DNA of 64,000 nt, taken from positions 1,116,001-1,180,000 of the forward strand of contig NZ_CP094264.1 of NCBI RefSeq assembly GCF_023614235.1, given 5' to 3'. The DNA is from Streptomyces sp. MRC013 (GTDB lineage: Bacteria > Actinomycetota > Actinomycetes > Streptomycetales > Streptomycetaceae). Below the pieces are notes generated by a model. The model saw only the letters and a list, made by a program, of their open reading frames with translations, had not been told where the DNA came from and searched no databases. The translations under genes were made by a program, and so were the position numbers. Positions 35,449-45,187 of the stretch are shown piece by piece (the stretch's first letter is position 1; each line of letters starts with the position of its first letter).

Positions 35449-36867
35449 TCAGCCCATCTCCTCCAGCGCCTTGCCCTTGGTCTCCTTCACGCAGACGAGC
35501 ACGAAGGGGAGGGAGAGCACGGCGAAGACCGTGTAGACGAGGTACGTGCCGGAGAGGTTCCAGTCGGCCAGCGACGGGAAGCTCGCGGTGATGAGCCAGT
35601 TGGCCAGCCACTGGGCGGAGGCGGCGACGCCGAGCGCGGCCGCCCGGATCCGGTTGGGGAACATCTCGCCGAGGAGAACCCACACGATCACGCCCCACGA
35701 GAGCGCGAAGAACAGGACGAAGGCGTGCGCGGCGATCAGGGCGACGACGGCCTGGGTGCCGGGGAGCCTGCCGTCCACGAGGTCGGCGGAGAACGCCCAT
35801 GCCTCGAAGGCGAGGGCGAGGGCCATGCCTGCGGAGCCGACGAGGGCGAGCGGCTTGCGGCCTACCCGGTCGACCAGGACCATCGCGATCACGGTGCCGA
35901 CGATGTTGATGATCGACGTGGTGAACGAGTAGAAGAACGAGCCGGACGGGTCGATGCCGACGGACTGCCACAGGGTGGCGGAGTAGTAGAAGACGACGTT
36001 GATGCCGACGAGCTGCTGGAACACCGACAGCCCGATGCCCACCCAGACGATCGGCAGGAGCGCGAAACGGCCGCCGACCAGGTCTTTGAAGGTGGACTTG
36101 CGCTCGCGGCGCATGGCCGCCTCGATCTCGGCCACGCGCGCGTCGAGGTCCACGCCTCCGCCCTCCACCTCGGCGAGCACCTCGCGGGCGCGGCCCTCGC
36201 GGCCCACGGAGATCAGGAAGCGGGGCGACTCGGGGATGGCGAGGGACAGCAGGCCGTAGAGGAGGGAGGGTACGGCCATGACGCCGAGCATCCACTGCCA
36301 GGCCTCCAGGCCGGCGATCTCGCCGCGCTGGTCGCCGTCGGCGACGTTGAGGATGGCCCAGTTGACCAGCTGGGAGACGGCGATGCCGACGACGATGGCG
36401 GCCTGCTGGAAGGCGCCGAGCCGGCCGCGGTACGCGGCGGGGGCGACCTCCGCGATGTAGGCGGGGCCGATGACGGAGGCCATGCCGATGGCGAAGCCCC
36501 CGACGACGCGCCAGAAGGCGAGGTCCCACAGCGCGAACGGCAGGGCCGAGCCGACGGCGCTGGACGTGAAGAGCACGGCGGCGATCTGCATGCAGCGGAT
36601 GCGGCCGATGCGGTCGGCGATCCGGCCGGCGGTGGCGGCGCCCACGGCGCAGCCGATCAGGGCGACGGCGATGACCTGGGCGAGGGTGCCGGAACCGATG
36701 TCGTACCGGTCCCGGACGGCCTCGACCGCGCCGTTGATGACGGAGCTGTCGTAGCCAAAGAGGAAGCCGCCCATGGCGGCGGCCGCCGTGATGAAGACGA
36801 CGTGGCCGAGGTGGTCGGGGCGAGCCTGCCGGGCTCCCGACGCAGGGGGTTGCGTGGCGCTGGTCAA
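35449..36867 (-). CDS. glcP: MFS sugar (glucose) permease GlcP
   Basis: The 472-residue major-facilitator protein has twelve helices and sugar-porter signatures: GYDSSVINGA after helix 1, DRIGRIRC (loop 2-3), PESPRFL in the central loop, DRVGRKPL (loop 8-9) and the QQLVGIN helix-7 motif. The length and neighbourhood next to smc match the glucose permease glcP of S. coelicolor, the main glucose uptake route and a player in glucose repression. I chose TTG at 36867 (LTSATQPP): CAGGAG lies seven bases upstream, and no ATG or GTG fits. The upstream open frame is shadow sequence. Confidence 0.85.
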   Translation of the reverse strand: MTSATQPPASGARQARPDHLGHVVFITAAAAMGGFLFGYDSSVINGAVEAVRDRYDIGSGTLAQVIAVALIGCAVGAATAGRIADRIGRIRCMQIAAVLFTSSAVGSALPFALWDLAFWRVVGGFAIGMASVIGPAYIAEVAPAAYRGRLGAFQQAAIVVGIAVSQLVNWAILNVADGDQRGEIAGLEAWQWMLGVMAVPSLLYGLLSLAIPESPRFLISVGREGRAREVLAEVEGGGVDLDARVAEIEAAMRRERKSTFKDLVGGRFALLPIVWVGIGLSVFQQLVGINVVFYYSATLWQSVGIDPSGSFFYSFTTSIINIVGTVIAMVLVDRVGRKPLALVGSAGMALALAFEAWAFSADLVDGRLPGTQAVVALIAAHAFVLFFALSWGVIVWVLLGEMFPNRIRAAALGVAASAQWLANWLITASFPSLADWNLSGTYLVYTVFAVLSLPFVLVCVKETKGKALEEMG

Positions 36868-37071
36868 CGTGTGCTCCTGGGCCCGGCACCGCCGGGTGTG
36901 TGGGGGTCCCTTCCGGTGGTGCACGGCCTCACGGCGCCCCACCACCCGGAAGAGGGCGTTCCCTCGAACGTACTCCTTCGGGTCCCGAAGCCGGTGATGC
37001 GGGTCCCGCTTCCCGCACGCCTGCGGATCGGTCGATCGGCTTCGGGGGGCGGAGCCGGTCCCGCGAGCGCG

Positions 37072-40000
37072 TCAGCGGAGTCTCTGACTCACGACCTTCG
37101 ACACTCCGTCGCCCTGCATCGACACCCCGTAGAGCGCGTCCGCCACCTCCATCGTCCGCTTCTGGTGGGTGATGACGATCAGCTGCGAGCTCTCCCGGAG
37201 CTCCTGCATGATCCGGATGAGCCGCTGGAGGTTGGTGTCGTCGAGCGCGGCCTCCACCTCGTCCATCACGTAGAAGGGGCTGGGCCGCGCCCTGAAGATG
37301 GAGACGAGCACGGCGACGGCCGTCAGCGACCGCTCGCCGCCGGACAGCAGCGACAACCGCTTGACCCTCTTGCCGGGCGGCCGTGCCTCGACGTCCACCC
37401 CCGTGGCCAGCATGTCGCCCGGGTCGGTCAGCACCAGCCGTCCCTCGCCGCCCGGGAACAGCCGCGAGAAGACGCCCTCGAACTCGCGTGCCGTGTCCCG
37501 GAACGCCTCGGTGAAGACCTGCTCGACCCGCTCGTCGACCTCCCTGACCACGCGGAGGAGGTCCGCGCGGGTCTTCCTGAGGTCGTCCAGCTGCTCGGAG
37601 AGGAACCCGTGCCGTTCCTCCAGCGCCGCGAACTCCTCCAGGGCGAGCGGGTTCACCTTCCCGAGCTGCTGGTACGCCCGCTCGGCCGCCCTCAGCCGCT
37701 TCTCCTGCTCGGCGCGGACGAAGGGCCTGCCCGGCGCGCCGTCGGCGTCCTCGGAGGGTTCCCCGCCGTCGGCGGGCGGCGGGGGCGGTACGGGCTGGTC
37801 GGGCCCGTACTCGGCGACGAGCACCGCGGGCCCCACGCCCAGCTCCTCCAGTGCGCGGCTTTCCAGCTGCTCGATGCGCAGCCGCTTCTCGGCGCCGAGG
37901 ACCTCCCCGCGGTGCACCGAGTCGGTCAGCTTGTCCAGCTCCTCCTTGAGATCGCGGCCCCGGGCCCGGGCCGCGGCCAGGTCCTGTTCGCGGGCGGACC
38001 GGGCGGTCTCGGCCGCGGACCGCTCCCGCTCGGCGCGCACGAGGGACGCCTCGATGTGCGCGAGCAGCCGGCGGGCACCGGAGGCGACGGCGGCGGCGAC
38101 CTCCGCCTCCTGGCGCAGCCGGGCGCGGCGCCGCTCGGCGCGGACGCGGACCTCGCGCTCGGCGCGGGCCGCGCGGTCGAGGGAGTCGGCCCGGCCGGCG
38201 AGGGCCTTGGCGCGCTCCTCGTGGGTGCGCAGCTGGAGGCGGGCCTCCAGTTCGGTCTGACGGGCGTCGGCGCCCTCGGCGGCCAGCCGGTCCCGTACGG
38301 AGGCGTCGGGCTCCTCCTCGGCGGGGGCCTCCTCGGCCACGGCCAGCCGTTCGGCCAGCTCCGCGGCCTCCTCCGCGGCCCGGTCGAGGGCCTCCCGGGC
38401 GCGCACCGCGGCCGCGGCGGCCCGTTCGGCCTCGCCTGCCGCGCCCCTGGCCTGCCCGGCGAGCCGCCCGAGCCGCTGGGCGACGGCCGACTTCTCCCGG
38501 TCGGCGGCCCGGCGCCGCTCCCCCAGCTCCTCGACCCGGTCGGCGCACGCCCGGCGGTGTCCGGCGGCCCGTTCCTGCCGTTCGGCGAGCTCCTCGCACC
38601 GTACGGCCAGCGCGTCCAGCTCGGCGGCGGCCTCGTCCACGGAGGCCCGGACCTCCAGGAGGCTGGGTGCGCCGGAGGAGCCGCCGTACGCGAAGTGGGC
38701 GGCCAGCAGGTCGCCGTCGGCGGTGACGGCGGTGGTCCCGGGCCGGGCGCGCACCAGGTCCTCGGCGTCCTCCAACGTGGCGACCACCACGACGTCCCGC
38801 AACAGGCGCCGCACGGCCGGCATCAGGTCCTCCGGGCCGTGCACCAGGTCGACGGCGTACCCGGCGCCCTCCGGAAGGGCGGGACGCTCCGCGTCCGGCG
38901 GGCCGGACGGGCCGGGTGCGGGCGGGCCGGCGACGAGGAGGGCGGCGCGGCCGGCGTCCTGCTTGCGCAGCAGCCGGATCGCCTCCGCGGCGGCCGCCGG
39001 GCCGTTCACGGCGAGGGCGTCGGCGGCGGCGCCGAGGGCGGCGGCGAGCGGGACCTCCCGGCCCGGGGTGACGGTGAGCAGTTCGGCGGCGGGGCCGAGG
39101 AGGCCGGTGAGGCGCCCCGCCTCGTCGAGGAGGGTGCCGGTGCCGTCCTTGCGGCGCAGGCCGAGGGCGAGGGCGTCGTGCCGGGCGCGGGTGGCGGCAC
39201 GGCGGCGTTCGGCGTCGGTGGCGGCTTCGCGGGCGGTGGCGAGTTCGGCGTCGGCGCCGGCCAGTTCGCGTCTGGCGGCCTCGTGGGCGGCGGCGAGTTC
39301 GGCGTCGGCGGCGTCGAGGCCGTCGACCTCGGCCCGGAGCCGTTCGTACTCCTCCCCGGCGGCGGCGGCGCGTTCCCGCGCCTCGTCGCGGGCGGCGGCC
39401 AGGCGGTCGGCCTCGTCGCGGGCGGCGGCGGCACGGGAGCGGGCGGCACCCACCCGGCCGGTCAGCCGGGCGAGCCCCTCGCGGCGGTCGGCGGCGGCGC
39501 GGGCGGCGTCCTTGAGGCGGCGCTCCTCGGCGGCGAGCGCCCGTTCCAGTTCGGCGCGGCGGGCGACGGTGTCCTCCAGTGCCCGTTCGGCCGCCTCCCG
39601 GGCGGCCTGGAGCTCCGCCTCCTGCTCCCGCACGCGGGCCGCCTCGCGCTCCAGGTCCTCGGGGTCGCGGCCGCGGGGCTCCTCGGCGGGCCGGGCGGTG
39701 GCGCTCTTGACGCGGGCGTCGGCCAGGGAGACGGTGCCGCGCACCCGCTCGGCGAGCCGCGACAGCTCGTACCAGGTGTGCTGGGCGCGCTGGAGGCGGG
39801 CAGCGAGGCACCGCACCTCCTCCTCCAGGGCGCTCTCGCGGGCGAGGGCCGCCCCCAGCTCGGCCTCGGCGTGCTCCTTGCGCTCCTTGAGCGCGGCCTC
39901 GTCGGCGAGCTCGGCGTCCAGGGCCTCGCGGAGGCGTACGAGGTCGTCGGCGAGGAGCCGCAGCCTCGCGTCCCGCAGCTCGGCCTGGATGACGGCGGCA

Positions 40001-40641
40001 CGCCGGGCGACGGCGGCCTGCCTGCCGAGGGGCTTGAGCCGACGCCGCAACTCGTCGGTGAGGTCCTGGACCCGCGCCAGGTTGGCCTGCATGGCGTCGA
40101 GCTTCCGCAGCGCCTTCTCCTTGCGCTTGCGGTGCTTGAGGACGCCTGCGGCCTCCTCGATGAAGGCCCGGCGCCCCATCGGGTCGGCGTGGAGGACGGC
40201 GTCGAGCCGGCCCTGGCCGACGATGACGTGCATCTCGCGGCCGATTCCGGAGTCGCTGAGGAGTTCCTGGACGTCCAGGAGGCGGCAGGTGTCGCCGTTG
40301 ATCTGATATTCGCTGCCGCCGTTGCGGAACATGGTCCGCGTAATGGTGACCTCCGCGTAGTCGATCGGAAGGGCACCGTCGGAATTGTCGATCGTGAGGG
40401 ACACCTCGGCCCGTCCGAGGGGCGGCCGGCCGGTCGTCCCGGCGAAGATGACGTCTTCCATCTTGCCGCCCCGCAGGGATTTCGCCCCCTGCTCGCCCAT
40501 GACCCAGGAGAGGGCGTCGGCGACATTGGACTTTCCGGAGCCGTTGGGGCCGACGACGCAGGTGATGCCCGGTTCGAACCGCAGGGTGGTGGCGGAGGCG
40601 AACGACTTGAATCCGCGGAGGGTCAGGGCCTTGAGGTGCAC
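37072..40641 (-). CDS. smc: chromosome segregation ATPase SMC
   Basis: The 1189-residue condensin subunit compacts and segregates chromosomes, important at sporulation septation. Walker A is GPNGSGKSN (31-39); two long coiled coils rich in Ala, Glu and Arg flank a glycine-bearing hinge at mid-protein. The C-terminal head has LSGGERSL and Walker B FYVMDEVEAALDD. All head motifs are intact and in one frame. ATG at 40641 (MHLKALTLRGFKSF) is the family start. scpA and scpB are not in the window. Confidence 0.96.
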   Translation of the reverse strand: MHLKALTLRGFKSFASATTLRFEPGITCVVGPNGSGKSNVADALSWVMGEQGAKSLRGGKMEDVIFAGTTGRPPLGRAEVSLTIDNSDGALPIDYAEVTITRTMFRNGGSEYQINGDTCRLLDVQELLSDSGIGREMHVIVGQGRLDAVLHADPMGRRAFIEEAAGVLKHRKRKEKALRKLDAMQANLARVQDLTDELRRRLKPLGRQAAVARRAAVIQAELRDARLRLLADDLVRLREALDAELADEAALKERKEHAEAELGAALARESALEEEVRCLAARLQRAQHTWYELSRLAERVRGTVSLADARVKSATARPAEEPRGRDPEDLEREAARVREQEAELQAAREAAERALEDTVARRAELERALAAEERRLKDAARAAADRREGLARLTGRVGAARSRAAAARDEADRLAAARDEARERAAAAGEEYERLRAEVDGLDAADAELAAAHEAARRELAGADAELATAREAATDAERRRAATRARHDALALGLRRKDGTGTLLDEAGRLTGLLGPAAELLTVTPGREVPLAAALGAAADALAVNGPAAAAEAIRLLRKQDAGRAALLVAGPPAPGPSGPPDAERPALPEGAGYAVDLVHGPEDLMPAVRRLLRDVVVVATLEDAEDLVRARPGTTAVTADGDLLAAHFAYGGSSGAPSLLEVRASVDEAAAELDALAVRCEELAERQERAAGHRRACADRVEELGERRRAADREKSAVAQRLGRLAGQARGAAGEAERAAAAAVRAREALDRAAEEAAELAERLAVAEEAPAEEEPDASVRDRLAAEGADARQTELEARLQLRTHEERAKALAGRADSLDRAARAEREVRVRAERRRARLRQEAEVAAAVASGARRLLAHIEASLVRAERERSAAETARSAREQDLAAARARGRDLKEELDKLTDSVHRGEVLGAEKRLRIEQLESRALEELGVGPAVLVAEYGPDQPVPPPPPADGGEPSEDADGAPGRPFVRAEQEKRLRAAERAYQQLGKVNPLALEEFAALEERHGFLSEQLDDLRKTRADLLRVVREVDERVEQVFTEAFRDTAREFEGVFSRLFPGGEGRLVLTDPGDMLATGVDVEARPPGKRVKRLSLLSGGERSLTAVAVLVSIFRARPSPFYVMDEVEAALDDTNLQRLIRIMQELRESSQLIVITHQKRTMEVADALYGVSMQGDGVSKVVSQRLR

Positions 40642-40758
40642 GCTCCCGGACTCTACCGGGCGGGTTTCGTTTGGCCCGTGAACCAGGAGGGCAGATCAGT
40701 CGGTAAGTGCGGCGCCCGCGGTCGACGGCGCGCCGGCGGACGCAGGGCGAAAAGAAAG

Positions 40759-40780
40759 AAGGGACGCCGAAGCGTCCCTT
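40759..40780 (-). terminator. rho-independent terminator with UUCG tetraloop
   Basis: On the minus strand, AAGGGACGC-TTCG-GCGTCCCTT is followed immediately by CTTTCTTTT. A nine-base perfect stem, a stable UUCG loop and a U-rich tail make this the best intrinsic terminator in the window. It ends the transcript of the small coiled-coil gene that stops at 40849. Confidence 0.88.
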
Positions 40781-40848
40781 GCATATCTGTTCGCGAGAGT
40801 GTTTCTCACCGTCCCGCGGATCCGAGTGGCGCGGGTTCCCCGGCGGGG

Positions 40849-41061
40849 TCAGGTGAGCGCAGGCTCGCCCTTGGGTACGTCGATGTCGATGCCGTCGAGC
40901 AGCGGCTCGCGGTGAGCGGCGGCAGCGGCGAGCGCGTCCTTCTCGGACTGGATCCGGACCAGCTCGGACTCCAGGTCCTGGACGCGCTGCTGAAGCCGTC
41001 GCATCTCGGCGAGCAGTCGCGGGTCGGTACCGCCGACATAACCGAGAAGCGCCTTTGCCAT
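40849..41061 (-). CDS. small conserved coiled-coil protein
   Basis: A 70-residue product (MAKALLGYVGG, then DPRLLAEMRRLQQRVQDLESELVRIQSEKDAL) whose central 35 residues form an unbroken predicted coiled coil with hydrophobic a/d positions. The conserved LLGYVGG start and acidic end (DGIDIDVPKGEP) suggest a defined protein rather than a chance frame. GGAGG lies ten bases before the ATG, and a strong terminator follows the stop. It is monocistronic between acyP and smc. I do not know a function; an adaptor role is possible. Confidence 0.75.
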   Translation of the reverse strand: MAKALLGYVGGTDPRLLAEMRRLQQRVQDLESELVRIQSEKDALAAAAAHREPLLDGIDIDVPKGEPALT

Positions 41062-41457
41062 GATGGATGGTCCTCCACACTGAGTGACCGACCGAAGCGG
41101 TGTGGGTCGTGAGGGATTCGCACCTGCGGTGCCCGGTGGCGGGTATGCCGCTGCGGTTCTTGCCACCGAACAGCCGAGGTGCGCGGGGCTTCCAGAATCT
41201 CACCAAAAAGTTTGACGGTCAACACGATCACGCCCCCGATCGACGGGCGGCCGGGGGCGACACTGCCGCTGGACATGCGGCGGCGCCTCGCACGGCACCC
41301 GGAAGGGCGTGGGGATCATCCTTGCGCGCCGGGGCCGCCACCACAACCCTTTCTCGGCAATCACCTGGTCATTTCCGTGCCGGCAGGTGCCGTGGACGGT
41401 CGGCGACGAGGCCCCGGACACCCCGTGCGCATACCGGGGCGGGAGGCGCGCGCCCTT
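41062..41457. other. intergenic region between the coiled-coil gene and acyP
   Basis: 396 bases upstream of the coiled-coil gene and downstream of acyP. The segment 41195-41235 (around CACCAAAAAGTTTGACGG) is unusually AT-rich for this genome and may hold the coiled-coil gene promoter. No gene was supported. Confidence 0.4.
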
Positions 41458-41739
41458 TCAGCGGACCTCGAATCCCCCATACCCGCCGCGCGGCGTGTCC
41501 CAGATCTCCGTGACCCCCTCGACGCGTCCGGGTGTGTCGCCGGAGCGCAGCCAGTCCAGAAGACGGTGGCAATTCTCACGCCGGCCTTCGGCCACGACCT
41601 GGACGCGGCCGTCGTCGAGGTTCAGGGCGAAGCCGGTGAGACCGCCGATCTCCAGGGCGTTCGCCCTGGTGAACCAGCGGAATCCCACTCCCTGTACCCG
41701 TCCGCGTACCCATGCCGTGAGCCGTGCCTCGTCGTCCAT
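41458..41739 (-). CDS. acyP: acylphosphatase
   Basis: The 93-residue product hydrolyses acyl-phosphates such as acetyl phosphate and carbamoyl phosphate. The active-site arginine lies in [11 protein letters not shown], and the catalytic asparagine in [17 protein letters not shown]. It ends with the family's YGGFEVR. Length is standard. It is monocistronic on the minus strand, between the small coiled-coil gene and the divergent CAP-domain gene. Confidence 0.92.
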   Translation of the reverse strand: MDDEARLTAWVRGRVQGVGFRWFTRANALEIGGLTGFALNLDDGRVQVVAEGRRENCHRLLDWLRSGDTPGRVEGVTEIWDTPRGGYGGFEVR

Positions 41740-41889
41740 GGCTGCACGCTAACCGGCCGATTATTCCGGCGACGCTTCACCCCGGCGTGTCATGGCGTAC
41801 AGTCCCCGTCCAATGAGCCTCACTCGTTCGGGTGTATTTCAGCGGTTCGGGCTCACGACCGACAGACAGCAGTGCAGGAGGCAGAGCAG

Positions 41890-42810
41890 ATGGGACGCCA
41901 TCGGCGCTCCGGCGCCGCACCCGCCGCCGACGCGTACGCGGCCGGCGCCGCCGGTGAGCCCCGCGGACACCGGGGGACACGGCGGAGGAAGCGGACGCTG
42001 CCCCTCCGCGGAGGGTTGCTCGGTGCTTCGGCCGCCGTGGCGGTGGGCGTCGCCGCGGTGACGTCGGGGATCCTGCCCGGCGGTGGGACGTTCGTGGTCA
42101 GCGGCGACGTTCCGCAGGAACGGACACGTCCCGGCGGTGTGTCGGAGCTGGACGCCCAGGGCCGCGCCCACGCCGTACCGGACACCGGGGCACCGGTCTC
42201 CCCGGGACCGGCGGCCGTACCGAGCGCGACGCCGTCTCCGGCGGCCTCCTCGAAGCCCCCGTCGGGGACGCCCTCCCCCGAGCCGTCCGCCCCGTCGTCC
42301 TCGCCGGCGCGGACCGGGACGGCGTCCCCGGCGCCCGTGCGGACGTGGACGCCCTCGGTCCCGTCCCGCACGGAGGTGCCCGCGCCGGACGGGAGCACCA
42401 CCCCGCCCCCCTCGCGGACGGCGACGAGCCGGGCCGTCGCGATGGAGGCCGCTGTCCTCGACCTGGTCAACCGGGAGCGCGCCGCGGTGGGCTGCAGCCC
42501 GGTCCGCGCCTCGACGGAGCTGGGTGACCTGGCGCGGGCGTTCAGCCAGGACATGGCGGAACGGGACTTCTTCTCCCACACGGACCCGGACGGCGACGGT
42601 CCCTGGGAGCGCGCCGCGCAGGCGGGCGTCGAGGGTCTGGGCGGCGAGAACATCGCCCGCGGCCAAGCCGACGCGCAGGCCGTGATGGACTCCTGGATGA
42701 ACAGCGACGGACACCGCGCGAACATCCTGAACTGCGACTTCAAGCGCCTGGGAGTCGGCGTCCACATCGCCGGCGGCGGCCCGTGGTGGACCCAGGACTT
42801 CGGCTTCTGA
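41890..42810 (+). CDS. secreted or anchored CAP/SCP-domain protein
   Basis: The 306-residue product has a basic cytoplasmic start (MGRHRRSG, RRRKRTLP), one hydrophobic segment (LLGASAAVAVGVAAV) and a ~120-residue Pro/Ser/Thr-rich linker. The C-terminal SCP/CAP domain follows: LVNRERAAVGCSPV, FSHTDPDGDGPWERA, GENIARG, and DSWMNSDGHRANIL. CAP His and Glu residues (SHTDP, GENIA, GHRANI) are present. Bacterial CAP proteins are extracellular; their chemistry is unsettled. ATG at 41890 is the first start in the frame that gives a sensible signal-anchor. Confidence 0.85.
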   Translation: MGRHRRSGAAPAADAYAAGAAGEPRGHRGTRRRKRTLPLRGGLLGASAAVAVGVAAVTSGILPGGGTFVVSGDVPQERTRPGGVSELDAQGRAHAVPDTGAPVSPGPAAVPSATPSPAASSKPPSGTPSPEPSAPSSSPARTGTASPAPVRTWTPSVPSRTEVPAPDGSTTPPPSRTATSRAVAMEAAVLDLVNRERAAVGCSPVRASTELGDLARAFSQDMAERDFFSHTDPDGDGPWERAAQAGVEGLGGENIARGQADAQAVMDSWMNSDGHRANILNCDFKRLGVGVHIAGGGPWWTQDFGF

Positions 42811-42848
42811 ACTGGTGGGGGGCGGCCCCCGGCTGCCAGGATCGATCC

Positions 42849-43064
42849 GTGAGCAAGTCTTCGAGAGTCACGGGACCGGGCAGGACCCTCGACTGGGCGG
42901 GACTGGTCCCGTCCGGCCTCCTGCTGGCGACCGGAATCAGGGACTACCGCGACGGCGGGTCCGTGGGGTGGCCGATCGGCGGGGCGCTGCTCGTCCTGAT
43001 CAGCCTCTGGGTGGTGTACCGCGGGAGGGCCCGCCGGGCCCGTGACTCCGCCACTCCCCGATAG
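42849..43064 (+). CDS. small two-helix membrane protein
   Basis: A 71-residue product from GTG 42849 (VSKSSRVTGPG) with two short hydrophobic segments (LDWAGLVPSGLLLATGI and GGALLVLISLWVVY) and a basic tail (RGRARRARDS). It lies 38 bases after the CAP-domain gene and may be co-transcribed with it. No family recognised. Low-complexity GC content makes chance open frames common, but two well-formed helices with positive flanks favour a real gene. Confidence 0.55.
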   Translation: MSKSSRVTGPGRTLDWAGLVPSGLLLATGIRDYRDGGSVGWPIGGALLVLISLWVVYRGRARRARDSATPR

Positions 43065-43313
43065 GCGTACGGCAGCGCCGTGCGCGCCGCTCCGGCCCGC
43101 AGCCGTCGCTCCGCCCCGGGACGCCTCGCGGCGGCCGCGGTACGGCCGTCGGCGGCCGGTTCCGCCGGAGCCGCGGGCCACGGACCGAGCGGCGGGCGGC
43201 GGGCAGGCGTAGGGCCGTACGCCGCTCGCGAGGGTGGCACATCACTCGCACACCGGACGGCGGACGGCGCTGTGCGGTCGCGCGGCGCTCGCGCGCCGGG
43301 CGGGGCGGGCGCC

Positions 43314-44183
43314 TCAAACGCCGGGCGCCGCCGGCCGGGGCGGGCGCTGGCAGCGCGGGCAGAAGTAGCTGGACCGGTTCATCCACGGGCGGCGGCGCAG
43401 CGCGGTGCCGCAGCGCCGGCAGGGCTCGCCCTCGCGCCCGTACGCGTCGAGCGACCGGTCGAAGTAACCGGATTCGCCGTTCACGTTGACGTACAGACTG
43501 TCGAAGCTGGTCCCGCCGGCCGCGAGGGCGGCGTTCATCACGTCCCGGACGTGGCCGAGCAGCTCGTACGAGCGGGGGCGGGTGAGCAGCGCGGTGGGAC
43601 GGTCGTAGTGGAGGCGGGAGCGCCACAGCGCCTCGTCCGCGTAGATGTTGCCGACGCCGCTGATCAGGCTCTGGTCGAGCAGGGCGCGCTTGACGGTGGT
43701 GCGGCGCAGCCGCAGCGCCGTGTGGAAGGCGGCGGCGTCGAACGCCGGGTCCAGCGGGTCGCGGGCGATGTGCGCGATGGCGTCCGGCAGGCCGTCGGGG
43801 GTGTTGTCGTGGAGGGAGAGCCCGCCGAAGGTGCGCTGGTCGACGAAGCGCAGCTCGGTGCCGAGCGGGTCGTCGAAGCGTATGCGGACGCGCAGGTGCC
43901 TCTCGTCGAGGGCGGTCTCGGGCTGGACGAGGAGCTGGCCGCTCATGCCGAGGTGGCCGAGGACGGAGGCTTCCGTGCCGTCGAGCGGCAGCCACAGGTA
44001 CTTGCCGCGCCGTCGAGCGACGCCGAAGCGGTGCCCGGTGAGGCGCGCCGCGAAGTCGGGCCCGCCTCCGAGGTGTCGCCGCACGGCACGCGGGTGCAGC
44101 ACCTCGACGGCGGCGACGGTGCGTCCGCTCACCCAGCGTTCGAGACCCCGCCGGACGACTTCGACCTCGGGTAGCTCGGGCAC
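43314..44183 (-). CDS. mutM: formamidopyrimidine-DNA glycosylase (Fpg/MutM)
   Basis: A 289-residue base-excision repair enzyme that removes 8-oxoguanine and FaPy lesions. The mature N-terminus PELPEVEVV supplies the catalytic Pro and Glu. The H2TH region contains [12 protein letters not shown], and the C-terminal zinc finger has paired cysteines (CRRCG and CPRCQ) around [10 protein letters not shown]. The gene lies just downstream of rnc, from which it is separated by two hairpins, so it probably has its own promoter. Confidence 0.95.
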   Translation of the reverse strand: MPELPEVEVVRRGLERWVSGRTVAAVEVLHPRAVRRHLGGGPDFAARLTGHRFGVARRRGKYLWLPLDGTEASVLGHLGMSGQLLVQPETALDERHLRVRIRFDDPLGTELRFVDQRTFGGLSLHDNTPDGLPDAIAHIARDPLDPAFDAAAFHTALRLRRTTVKRALLDQSLISGVGNIYADEALWRSRLHYDRPTALLTRPRSYELLGHVRDVMNAALAAGGTSFDSLYVNVNGESGYFDRSLDAYGREGEPCRRCGTALRRRPWMNRSSYFCPRCQRPPRPAAPGV

Positions 44184-44228
44184 GGCACTCCTCGGATGAG
44201 GGACGGTGGGGCGGGTGGCGTGGACGTG

Positions 44229-44265
44229 CCTCCGGCGGCCGGCCCGAGCGGGCGGCCGCCGGAGG
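44229..44265 (-). terminator. first of two hairpins between rnc and mutM
   Basis: CCTCCGGCGGCC (44229-44240) and GGCCGCCGGAGG (44254-44265) form a perfect 12-bp stem with a 13-base loop. It is the second of the pair met by RNA polymerase leaving rnc. Confidence 0.55.
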
Positions 44266-44276
44266 CGCGGCGGATC

Positions 44277-44298
44277 GGGGCCCGGCGGGCCGGGCCCC
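44277..44298 (-). terminator. second of two hairpins between rnc and mutM
   Basis: GGGGCCCGG and CCGGGCCCC form a perfect nine-base stem around a CGGG loop, six bases past the rnc stop. Together with the hairpin at 44229-44265 it likely ends the rpmF-rnc transcript. Confidence 0.6.
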
Positions 44299-44304
44299 GG
44301 AGCG

Positions 44305-45180
44305 TCAGGCCGTCATCGAGTCGGCCGTCGCCGGTCCGGACGCGGGCTCCCCGGCGGGGAGGTCCTCGACCGGGGGCTCCTCGGCCCGCGGCGCCGCGGC
44401 CGCGTCGGCCTCCTCCGCCGCCGCCTCGCGTTCGTCGGCGGCCGCGCGGATGGCGCGCCACGCGGACTCCGCCGCCTGCTGCTCCGCTTCCTTCTTGCTG
44501 CGGCCGGTGCCGGTGCCGTACGAGACACCACCGACGCGGGCGGCAGCAGTGAAGGTCTTCTCGTGGTCCGGACCCGTCTCGGTGACGAGGTACTCCGGCA
44601 CCCCGAGGCCCTCGGCCGCGGTGAGTTCCTGAAGGCTGGTCTTCCAGTCCAGGCCCGCACCGAGGTTCGAGGACTTCTCGATCAGCGGGTCGAAGAGCCG
44701 GTGGACCAGCTCGGACGCCGCGTCGAGACCCTGGTCGAGATAGACCGCGCCGATCACCGCTTCGAGGGTGTCGGCGAGGATGGACGCCTTGTCCCGGCCG
44801 CCCGTGCCCTCCTCGCCCCGGCCGAGCCGGATGAAGGAGCCCAGGTCGAGCCCGCGGCCGACCTCCGCCAGCGCACGCGAGTTGACCACCGCGGCCCGCA
44901 GTTTGGCCAGCTGGCCTTCGGGCAGGTCGGGGTGGGTGCGGTACAGCGTGTCCGTGACCACCAGGCCGAGCACGGAGTCCCCGAGGAACTCCAGCCGCTC
45001 GTTGGTGGGCAGGCCGCCGTTCTCGTACGCGTACGAACGGTGGGTCAGCGCACGCACCAGAAGGGCGGACTCGACCTGGTAACCGAGCCGCCCTTCCAGA
45101 AGCGTGTGGGACGAGGCCGTGTTCTCCGCCTGCTTCTTGGCGTCATCCGCCGTTTCGTGGCTGGACACGGTGCCTCTCAC
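44305..45180 (-). CDS. rnc: ribonuclease III (AbsB in Streptomyces)
   Basis: RNase III cleaves double-stranded RNA in rRNA and mRNA maturation; in S. coelicolor (absB) it is needed for antibiotic production. The 291-residue product has the nuclease signature [16 protein letters not shown], the metal-binding [10 protein letters not shown], and a dsRNA-binding domain ([16 protein letters not shown] to [13 protein letters not shown]). An Ala/Glu-rich tail follows. The start is uncertain between GTG 45180 and GTG 45168; GAGAGG precedes the second. It follows rpmF by seven bases. Confidence 0.94.
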   Translation of the reverse strand: MRGTVSSHETADDAKKQAENTASSHTLLEGRLGYQVESALLVRALTHRSYAYENGGLPTNERLEFLGDSVLGLVVTDTLYRTHPDLPEGQLAKLRAAVVNSRALAEVGRGLDLGSFIRLGRGEEGTGGRDKASILADTLEAVIGAVYLDQGLDAASELVHRLFDPLIEKSSNLGAGLDWKTSLQELTAAEGLGVPEYLVTETGPDHEKTFTAAARVGGVSYGTGTGRSKKEAEQQAAESAWRAIRAAADEREAAAEEADAAAAPRAEEPPVEDLPAGEPASGPATADSMTA

Positions 45181-45187
45181 CAGCCGC

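Noticed and set aside
35209..41112. Very long plus-strand open frame (~1970 codons) opposite glcP and smc.
   Set aside because: It is antisense to two well-conserved genes and has the Gly/Ala/Arg-rich composition of a shadow frame created by GC-rich third positions.
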